Source: Actinoplanes palleronii
GTDB taxonomy: Bacteria > Actinomycetota > Actinomycetes > Mycobacteriales > Micromonosporaceae
DNA: 46,011 nt
Reading direction: 5' to 3'
Assembly: GCF_016862315.1 (NCBI RefSeq)
Contig: NZ_BOMS01000086.1
Coordinates: forward strand, 1 to 46,011
Both the position numbers and the translations under genes were made by a program. This document shows positions 40,675 through 46,011 of this stretch, piece by piece; position 1 is the stretch's first letter; each line of letters starts with the position of its first letter. A model generated the notes under the pieces. It worked only from the letters and a program-made list of their open reading frames with translations. It ran no database searches and was not told where the DNA came from.

Positions 40675-41849
40675 CGGCCTCCCGCTCCCGCGCCCGTTTC
40701 CGCACCCGTTTCCGCCGGACCGGGTCGCGCTTCCGGCCGCGGGCCGGGTGTGATCGCGGCGGTCGGTGCGGGCACCGGGATGCCGGTGATCGCGGCGTAC
40801 ACCTCGCGGGTCGCGGTGACCACGTCGTCCCAGGTCGGCAGCGGCGCCGAGACCGACGACCGGCCGGCCGCCGCGGCGTCGCGCAGCGCGTCGGCCAGGG
40901 CGTCCGGGTCCTCCGGGTCGGCCAGCCGCAGCCAGGCCGAGGCGCCGGCCAGCCCGGCCAGCTCCTGATGCGCCGGGATCGGCGCGGCGACGGTGGGGAT
41001 GCCGGCCGCCAGCGCGTCGGCGACCGTCATCCCGAACGCCTCGTGCGCCGAGGCGGAGACCGCCACCGACGCCCGGGCCAGGCATCCGGCGAACGCGGCG
41101 TCGTCGAGCCGGCCGTGGAACACCACCCGGCCGGCCACCCCGAGGCGGCCGGCCAGTTGTTTGAGCGACGACAGCGCCGGGCCGTCGCCGACCACGTCCA
41201 GCCGGTACGACGGCCCGAGCGGGACCACCGCCCGGATCACCCGGTCCACCCGCTTGTAGTGCTCGAGCCGGCCGACGCAGAGGATGCCGCGCACCCCGGT
41301 CCGCCGGCCGGGCACCACCGGGCGCGGGTCGGTCCCGTTCGGTACGACCACCACCCGGCCGGCGACCTCGGGGAAGTCCCGCAGCACCAGGTCCCGCTCG
41401 GCGCCGGTGACACAGACGATCCGGCCGGCCCGGCTCATGATCCGACGTCCGAAAGGCCGGTAGATCGGGTGTATTGCGGCCCGAAGCCGGGTATGTCCGG
41501 TTCCGTGGTAGTGCGGGGTGAAAACCAGCGGAGTGCGGTGCCGGCCCAGCGCGGCGCCGAGCGACACCAGCGCGTGATAGCTGTGGGTGTGCAGGACGTC
41601 GTACTCGCCGGCGTTCTCCCGCACCCATCGCCACAGTGGCAGCGAGACCCGGTAGTCGCGGGCCGGCAGGGTCAGCGGGAACCGGCGGACCAGCACGCCG
41701 TCCACCATCTCGGTGGAACGGACGGCGTGCTGGGTGAGCACCTCGACGTCGTCGCCGGCCGCGGCCAGCCCGGCGCACAGGCGCCGCACGTGCGTCTCCA
41801 CCCCGCCGATGTCGGGGTGGTAGGCGTTGGAGACGACGCCGATCCTCAT
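40671..41849 (-). CDS. Glycosyltransferase family 4 protein
   Basis: 392 residues, GT-B fold. It starts MRIGVVSNAYHPDIGGVETHVRRLCAGLAAAGDDVEVLT, a textbook GT4/PimA-like opening, with HTHSYHALVSLGAAL and FTPHYHGTGHTRL in the acceptor domain. The donor domain has ILCVGRLEHYKRVDRVIRAV and SVAVSASAHEAFGMTVADALAAGIPTVAAPI with the E-x7-A/E motif. The last 35 residues are Pro/Ala/Thr-rich. It overlaps both neighbouring genes by four bases. It probably adds an internal sugar of the repeat unit at the cytoplasmic face of the membrane; the sugar is unknown. Confidence 0.9.
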   Translation of the reverse strand: MRIGVVSNAYHPDIGGVETHVRRLCAGLAAAGDDVEVLTQHAVRSTEMVDGVLVRRFPLTLPARDYRVSLPLWRWVRENAGEYDVLHTHSYHALVSLGAALGRHRTPLVFTPHYHGTGHTRLRAAIHPIYRPFGRRIMSRAGRIVCVTGAERDLVLRDFPEVAGRVVVVPNGTDPRPVVPGRRTGVRGILCVGRLEHYKRVDRVIRAVVPLGPSYRLDVVGDGPALSSLKQLAGRLGVAGRVVFHGRLDDAAFAGCLARASVAVSASAHEAFGMTVADALAAGIPTVAAPIPAHQELAGLAGASAWLRLADPEDPDALADALRDAAAAGRSSVSAPLPTWDDVVTATREVYAAITGIPVPAPTAAITPGPRPEARPGPAETGAETGAGAGGR

Positions 41850-42691
41850 CGGACAGCCCGCTCGGGGGCCCGCCGGAAGGTCCGCCGGCGGCCACGCGGC
41901 CACTCCCGGGCGATGGTGCGCAGCACCCGGATGCCGTCGGTGAACGCGTTCAGGTTGCTCACCCCGTGGATCCGGTCGTGCTCGAAGCTGGACACCTCCT
42001 CGATGGCCAGGCCGGCCCGCGCGGCACGCAGGTTGAGCAGGGTCTCGATCTCGAAGCCGTCGCCCCAGAGCCGCCCGTCCGCACCGGCCGGCGCGGGTGA
42101 GGTGCTGTCCAGGTCGAAGACGTCGAGGTGGCACGCCCAGAACGCGTTGTAGCCGTAGCAGAGGTCGCTGTAGGTCGTACCGAAAAGGACGTTGACCAGA
42201 AGGCTGAGCATCTTGTTGCCGGCCCGGCGCAGCCGGGTGATGTCGGCGCTGCCGCCGCCGGCCCGGAACCGGGAGCCCTTGGCGAAGTCGGCGCCGTCGC
42301 GCAGCGCCGCCACGAAGCTCGGGATCTCGCCCGGATCGGTCGAGCCGTCGGCGTCGATCATCACGATGATGTCGCCGGTGCAGGCGGCGAACCCGCAGGC
42401 CAGGGCGTTGCCCTTGCCACGCCGGTTCTGGGTGACGACCCGGATGTCCGGGCGCAACTGCCGGGCGACCGCGACGGTGTCGTCGGTGGAGCCGCCGTCG
42501 ACCAGGATGATCTCGTCGACCTGGGGCAGGCGGGCGAAGACGTGCGGCAGGTTCCGGGCCTCGTTGAGCGCCGGCACCACCACGCTGATGATCGGATCGG
42601 AATCGGAATCGGGATCGGGTCGAGTCGGCGGCTCGACGGTGGTGAGTTCTGTGCCGGTCTCGGTCGGGAGCACACGGTCGACCGTGGGCAT
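41846..42691 (-). CDS. Glycosyltransferase family 2 protein
   Basis: 281 residues, GT-A fold. ISVVVPALNEARNLPHVFARLP, EIILVDGGSTDDTVAVARQL, NRRGKGNALACGFAACTGDIIVMIDADGSTDPGEIPSFV (with the metal-binding DAD) and FAKGSRF are standard GT2 motifs of the dolichyl-phosphate-mannose-synthase-like group. No membrane helices follow, so it is soluble or peripheral. A 35-residue acidic N-terminal extension precedes the domain. GGAG seven bases before the ATG fixes the start. It is the first gene of the seven-gene polysaccharide operon and may make a polyprenyl-phosphate sugar used by the GT-C-like protein two genes later. Confidence 0.9.
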   Translation of the reverse strand: MPTVDRVLPTETGTELTTVEPPTRPDPDSDSDPIISVVVPALNEARNLPHVFARLPQVDEIILVDGGSTDDTVAVARQLRPDIRVVTQNRRGKGNALACGFAACTGDIIVMIDADGSTDPGEIPSFVAALRDGADFAKGSRFRAGGGSADITRLRRAGNKMLSLLVNVLFGTTYSDLCYGYNAFWACHLDVFDLDSTSPAPAGADGRLWGDGFEIETLLNLRAARAGLAIEEVSSFEHDRIHGVSNLNAFTDGIRVLRTIAREWPRGRRRTFRRAPERAVR

Positions 42692-42799
42692 TGGTTGTCT
42701 CCGATCGGGCAGGGTGGAGGCGGCCCCGGCGGGCCGGGCGCTTGGGTTTCGGGTCACAGATGCCGGGCGGCTGCGGCGCCGGCCCGGGGATGTCGAGGA

Positions 42800-42827
42800 G
42801 GCCGGCACCGCTCGCGCGGCACCGGCC
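42800..42827 (-). terminator. Hairpin after the lectin gene
   Basis: ggccgg (42800-42805) pairs with ccggcc (42822-42827), with GC-rich inner sequence. It lies just downstream of the lectin stop codon on the minus strand, with about 110 bases left before the polysaccharide operon starts. No U tract is present. Confidence 0.35.
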
Positions 42828-42833
42828 GGGTCG

Positions 42834-43622
42834 TCACGCCTTCGGCGCGTCGACCGTCCAGTCGTAGACGTCCTGGTGCGACTTCAGGTCGCCGGTGGCG
42901 CCGGTGAAGCCGACCCAGCCGTCCCGGACCCCGGTCCAGCGGGCCAGGTCGACGTCCTGGTCGAGCATCAGCTTCTCCTTGGCCAGCCGGTACGTCCCGC
43001 GGACGTAGACGCGCAGGTTCGCCGCGGCCGCGTCGTAGGTGATCCGGGTCAGGAACGGCTTGCCGTACAGCGGGATCGACGACTTGGCGATCTTGGTGTG
43101 CTTGTCCGGGTCGCCGCCCAGCACCACGGCCAGGGAGTTGCTGTCCGGGTCGGGAGTGTTCTGGTACGTGTCGAACTCGATCGCGACGCTCTTGCGCAGG
43201 CCGCGGTAGCCGAGGCCACCGCCCCAGCCGCCGAGCGCGCGCGGGCCGTGGCCCTGGGCCAGGAACGCGATGCCGTCCGCCCCGGGCCGGTTGTGGTGCA
43301 GGAACACCTTGAACGAGGTCTCGAAGGACTTCGTCAGGTCGACCCGTCCGGTGGACCAGGCGGAGCCGATCTGCTTGTACCCGCCGGTGGTCAACTGGAT
43401 CACCCGCTTGCCGGTGCCGACCCGGGTGATCATCGCGGCGGTGCCGTTGAGCTCCAGGTCCTTCCCGGCGTCATCGGTGATCGGGTGGGTGGTGCGCACG
43501 GCACCGGGCGCGGCGGACGCGGCGGCGCAGGGCAGGGAGGCGAGTAGCGACAGCACGGCGGAAGCCAGCAGGCCACCCCGCGCCAGTCTCGACGTACGAG
43601 AGAGACGCACGACATGCTCCAT
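42834..43622 (-). CDS. Secreted L-type (legume) lectin-domain protein
   Basis: 262 residues. The signal peptide is basic then hydrophobic (about 1-38, ending CAAASAAPG). The mature protein matches the concanavalin-like L-type lectin fold: SFETSFKVFLHHNRPGADGIAFLAQGHGPRALGGWGGGLGYRGLRKSVAIEFDTYQNTPDPDSNSLAVVLGG. It contains the cis-Ala-Asp (ADGIAF) and the EFDTYxN..D metal-binding loop expected for calcium-dependent sugar binding. Later strands include FLTRITYDAAAANLRVYVRG and DGWVGFTGATGD. No enzyme domain is attached. It lies directly upstream of the polysaccharide operon on the same strand, so it may bind that glycan at the surface. No Shine-Dalgarno sequence precedes the ATG. Confidence 0.85.
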   Translation of the reverse strand: MEHVVRLSRTSRLARGGLLASAVLSLLASLPCAAASAAPGAVRTTHPITDDAGKDLELNGTAAMITRVGTGKRVIQLTTGGYKQIGSAWSTGRVDLTKSFETSFKVFLHHNRPGADGIAFLAQGHGPRALGGWGGGLGYRGLRKSVAIEFDTYQNTPDPDSNSLAVVLGGDPDKHTKIAKSSIPLYGKPFLTRITYDAAAANLRVYVRGTYRLAKEKLMLDQDVDLARWTGVRDGWVGFTGATGDLKSHQDVYDWTVDAPKA

Positions 43623-43640
43623 TTCAGTCGATTTGCCCGA

Positions 43641-43657
43641 CTTAGACCTGGCCTAAG
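43641..43657. promoter_or_regulatory. Palindrome upstream of the lectin gene
   Basis: cttagacctggcctaag, 8-base arms around a central t with one mismatched pair. It overlaps a possible minus-strand -10 (TAGCTT, 43655-43660) and lies 19 bases before the lectin ATG, so it could be an operator. It resembles an iron box only in the TTAG/CTAA ends. Confidence 0.3.
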
Positions 43658-43694
43658 CTAGGGCAGTCTCCGGAGCCGCGTGCGCGAGTCGTGG

Positions 43695-44816
43695 TTATTT
43701 ACCCAAGACGGTTCCGCCGAGCCGATCGCGCACCCAATCGTGGAATGTCGCGATGTGATGCTCGCTCGGGACCAGCACGCCGCCCTCCGCATATGCCCGC
43801 GACGACATTCCCGGCTGGCAGCGCTCGCAGGCGGCGAAATCCTGACGATTCACCCGATCGAAGAGCTCCACCGACGGATCCAGGTCGGCGCCGGACTCCA
43901 CCACGTCCGGGCGGAACAGCCAGTCGCACTCCACGATCGTGCGGTCCGCGGCCATCGGGTACATCCGGTGCATGATCGCGTGGTCCGGCACCAGGTTGAC
44001 GAAGACCTGCGGGCGGATGGTGATCGCGTAGTACCGCCGGTCCTGCTCCGGGGTGATCGTGTCGATGGCCGCCTGACCGGCGCTGCCGTCCACGGTGAAC
44101 CCGGCGACGTCCGGGCCGAACTCGGCGCCGTGGCCGACGTAGTACTGGGCCGCGTAGCCACCGGCGAACTCCGGGAGCACGTGCACCAGCTCGGGGTGGA
44201 TGGTCGAGCAGTGGTAGCACTCCATGAAGTTCTCGATGATCAGCTTCCAGTTGGCCTTCACGTCGTACCGGATCCGGCGGCCCAGCCGCAGGCTGTCGAG
44301 CTGATAGCGGTCGATCGAGGCCAGGTCGCCGAGGCGCTCGACGCACGCGCCCATCACGTCGGCCTCGAACGACGGTGCCTCGCCGGCCAGGCAGACCCAG
44401 ACGTAGCCGAGCCACTCCCGGACGTGCACCCGGCGCAGGCCGCGCTCGACCCGGTCCACGTCCGGCATCTTCACCAGGTTCGGCGCGGCCACCAGCGTGC
44501 CGTCGGTGTCGTACGCCCAGGCGTGGTACATGCAGCGGAACGTCCGCTTGACCGAGCCGGACTCCTCGGCGCAGAGCAGCGCACCGCGGTGCCGGCACAC
44601 GTTCAGGAACGCCCGGGCCCCGCCGTCGCGGCCCCGGGTGATCAGCACGCTCTCCCGGCCCACGGTGACCGTGCGGAAGTCGCCCGGCGCGGCCACGTCC
44701 GATCCGCGGGCGGCACAGAACCACATCTTCTCGAAGATCTGCTCCTGCTCGGCCGCGAAGATCGCCGGGTCGGTGTAGTACCGGCCGGCCAGGGTGGGCT
44801 GCAACGACGCGGTCAT
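43695..44816 (-). CDS. Rieske-type ring-hydroxylating/glycine betaine monooxygenase subunit
   Basis: 373 residues. The Rieske [2Fe-2S] ligands are C74 and H76 (CRH) and C95 and H98 (CMYH). The mononuclear iron site has H202 and H207 in NWKLIIENFMECYHCSTIHPEL, a motif typical of choline monooxygenase and GbcA-like glycine betaine demethylases, not of aromatic dioxygenases. It most likely demethylates glycine betaine to dimethylglycine and needs a separate reductase, which is not in the window. The ATG overlaps the sarcosine oxidase stop by four bases. It is the last gene of the operon entering from the right edge. Confidence 0.88.
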   Translation of the reverse strand: MTASLQPTLAGRYYTDPAIFAAEQEQIFEKMWFCAARGSDVAAPGDFRTVTVGRESVLITRGRDGGARAFLNVCRHRGALLCAEESGSVKRTFRCMYHAWAYDTDGTLVAAPNLVKMPDVDRVERGLRRVHVREWLGYVWVCLAGEAPSFEADVMGACVERLGDLASIDRYQLDSLRLGRRIRYDVKANWKLIIENFMECYHCSTIHPELVHVLPEFAGGYAAQYYVGHGAEFGPDVAGFTVDGSAGQAAIDTITPEQDRRYYAITIRPQVFVNLVPDHAIMHRMYPMAADRTIVECDWLFRPDVVESGADLDPSVELFDRVNRQDFAACERCQPGMSSRAYAEGGVLVPSEHHIATFHDWVRDRLGGTVLGK

Positions 44817-45952
44817 GAGACGAACCTCCGGGGGTCGAAGAGGCCGATGTCGTACCCGGTGGTCCCGGTCGTCGCGAGGTCGGCCAGGACCTCGCCGACC
44901 ACCGGGACGAACTTGAACCCGTGCCCGGAGAACCCGCAGGCCACGGTGACCGCCTCGTGCGCCGGATGGCGGCTGATCACGAAGTGCTCGTCCGGCGTGG
45001 TGCTGTAGAGGCACGGCTCGCCGCGCAGGTGCGCGCCGGGCAGGCTGGGCAGCACCCGGCCGGCCGCGGCCGCCATCTCGGCGATCTCCGGCGGGTGCAC
45101 CCGGGTGTCCAGGTCCTCCGGTGTGGTCGGCGTGCCACGCCGGAAGAACGCGATCTTGGCGCCGCCGTCCGGGCCGTCGATCGCCGGGAAGCCGTAGACC
45201 TGGGTGCCGTCGGCGCTCTCCCAGATGTAGATCGGGTGCCGGTCGGGAAGGTACGGCTCCACCCCGCCGGCGGGGCGGAACCAGTGCTGCACCTGGCGCT
45301 CGATCCGGATCGGCACACCCAGGTCGTCGAGCAGCTGCGGCGCCCACGGGCCGGGCGTGATGATCAGCTGTCCGGCGGTGTAGACGGCGTTGCGGGTGAC
45401 CACGCGTACCCCGTCGCCGGCCGGCTCCCAGGACAGCATCGGTTCCTGGAAGCGCAGCTCGGCGCCGTGCCGGTCGGCCAGTTCGAGCTGGGCCAGGACG
45501 GTGCGCTCCGGTCGTACGAAACCGGCCTTGGCCTCGTAGAGCGCCACCTCGTCCGGGTTCGGCGCCATGGTCGGGAACCGGCGGCGCAGCTCGGCGGCGT
45601 CGAGCATCTCGTGCTCCAGGCCCCACTTCTCGGCGCTGGCCCGCGCACCGGCCACCGTCCGGCTGTCCGGCAGGCCGACCATCACCCCGCCGGTCAGCGT
45701 GATCACGTCCCGCTCCGACTCGGCGGCCAGCCGGTCGAACAGCTCGTACGCGCGCAGCAGCAGCGGCACGTACTCGACACCCTCGAAGTACGACTGCCGG
45801 GTGATCCGGGAGCCGCCGTGGCTGGCCCCGCGGTCGTGCGCCGGGCCGTACTTCTCCAGGCCGAGCACCCGCTGGCCACGCTCCGCGAGGTGGTGGGCGG
45901 CGGCACTGCCCATGCCCCCGAGTCCGACGACGATCACATCGTAAGCGGGCAT
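44813..45952 (-). CDS. Monomeric sarcosine oxidase/N-methyl amino acid oxidase
   Basis: 379 residues, an FAD enzyme that oxidises the N-methyl group of sarcosine to formaldehyde and H2O2, leaving glycine. The dinucleotide-binding motif is VIVVGLGGMGSAAAHHLAERG (10-16 core), followed by the family block GASHGGSRITRQSYFE. C314 in EPCLYSTTPDEHFVI is at the place of the covalent-FAD cysteine of monomeric sarcosine oxidases, and CGFSGHGFKFVPVVGEVL closes the FAD site. N-methyltryptophan or pipecolate oxidase activity is possible. It begins one base after the preceding stop and overlaps the Rieske gene by four. Confidence 0.9.
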   Translation of the reverse strand: MPAYDVIVVGLGGMGSAAAHHLAERGQRVLGLEKYGPAHDRGASHGGSRITRQSYFEGVEYVPLLLRAYELFDRLAAESERDVITLTGGVMVGLPDSRTVAGARASAEKWGLEHEMLDAAELRRRFPTMAPNPDEVALYEAKAGFVRPERTVLAQLELADRHGAELRFQEPMLSWEPAGDGVRVVTRNAVYTAGQLIITPGPWAPQLLDDLGVPIRIERQVQHWFRPAGGVEPYLPDRHPIYIWESADGTQVYGFPAIDGPDGGAKIAFFRRGTPTTPEDLDTRVHPPEIAEMAAAAGRVLPSLPGAHLRGEPCLYSTTPDEHFVISRHPAHEAVTVACGFSGHGFKFVPVVGEVLADLATTGTTGYDIGLFDPRRFVS

Positions 45953-45953
45953 C

Positions 45954-46011
45954 TCAGCTCCTCAGCCGGTCGTGCTTCGGATCGAACAGCGGCTCGGCGG
46001 CCACCGTGGCC
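45954..46011 (-). CDS. 3' end of a GcvT-like/dimethylglycine dehydrogenase-type gene (partial)
   Basis: Only the last 18 codons and the stop are inside the window. They read ATVAAEPLFDPKHDRLRS. The pattern A-x-V-x-x-x-PL-x-DP-x-x-x-RLR is the usual C-terminal end of aminomethyltransferase (GcvT) domains, including those fused in dimethylglycine or sarcosine dehydrogenases. Its position one base before the sarcosine oxidase start fits a dimethylglycine to sarcosine enzyme. The identity rests on this short tail and on context. Confidence 0.5.
   Translation of the reverse strand, partial: ATVAAEPLFDPKHDRLRS

Noticed and set aside
38776..40968. Open frame of about 730 codons opposite the GT-C-like gene
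   Set aside because: A shadow of the real minus-strand genes, with Arg/Gly/Gln-rich composition.
43641..43659. IdeR/DmdR iron box
   Set aside because: Only the TTAG and CTAA ends agree with the 19-bp consensus; the centre does not, and the lectin has no iron link. Kept as an unspecified palindrome.
1..46011. CRISPR arrays, tRNA or rRNA genes, IS elements, prophage, integrase sites
   Set aside because: No direct-repeat spacer array, cloverleaf, transposase or integrase motif was seen on either strand.

Overview
The window is high-GC actinobacterial DNA, best matched to a filamentous soil actinomycete of the Micromonosporaceae (Actinoplanes-like). This is an inference from the GC-rich third codon positions, F420-type oxidoreductases, aerobic cobalamin genes with a CobI-CobJ fusion, a large LuxR-type LAL regulator, many GTG starts and many start codons with a TANNNT box 6-7 bases upstream (leaderless genes). 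No rRNA, tRNA, IS element, phage gene or CRISPR array was found, so it looks like chromosome.

Layout. 1-4620 (minus): YjbR/MmcQ protein, a membrane-anchored Pro/Ser-rich protein and a LAL regulator. 4737-6061: a DUF4242 protein convergent with an exported intradiol dioxygenase, with a hairpin between. 6200-9317 (plus): a 30-bp palindromic operator, an ArsR-type regulator, an MFS exporter and a solute-binding lipoprotein in one operon. 9318-9638: a gene-free patch of hairpins. 9639-14260 (minus): a GGDEF-EAL protein and a NarL-type two-component pair. 14325-19536: small housekeeping and unknown genes, including a SUKH-like protein, a stand-alone LigD-type polymerase domain, a divergent pair of F420/flavin enzymes, an anchored CBM6 protein and Hsp20. 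19741-23451: cytoplasmic GH78 rhamnosidase and DNA polymerase IV. 23477-32117: cobalamin genes cobF, cobN (minus, behind a cobalamin riboswitch) and cobG-cobH-cobIJ (plus), with a carboxymuconolactone decarboxylase-family gene inserted that carries an exact ECF41-type promoter motif. 32168-33885: a structured 5' leader and a secreted two-domain glycosidase. 33825-42691 (minus): seven overlapping genes for an exported polysaccharide (GT2, three GT4, a GT-C-like membrane protein, a flippase and a repeat-bearing membrane protein). 42834-43622: a secreted L-type lectin. 43695-46011: a Rieske oxygenase, a monomeric sarcosine oxidase and the 3' end of a third gene, which together read as glycine betaine to glycine catabolism.

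How the genes work together. The glycosyltransferase/flippase operon, the convergent glycosidase behind its own structured leader and the upstream lectin form a plausible make, bind and trim set for a surface glycan. The B12 genes are split over two strands, and only cobN has a visible riboswitch. The most unusual observation is a palindromic element found once between genes (24243-24295) and twice, as an in-frame 84-bp tandem duplication, inside the coding region of the polysaccharide-cluster membrane protein (38182-38318). This resembles the protein-coding palindromic elements known from Rickettsia. Other items of interest are the uncharacterised leader RNA at 32168-32296, the orphan ECF41-type promoter, a possible SOS box at dinB, and two divergent leaderless promoters packed into about 40 bp.

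All calls come from reading the sequence and recalled family motifs; no database search was run.
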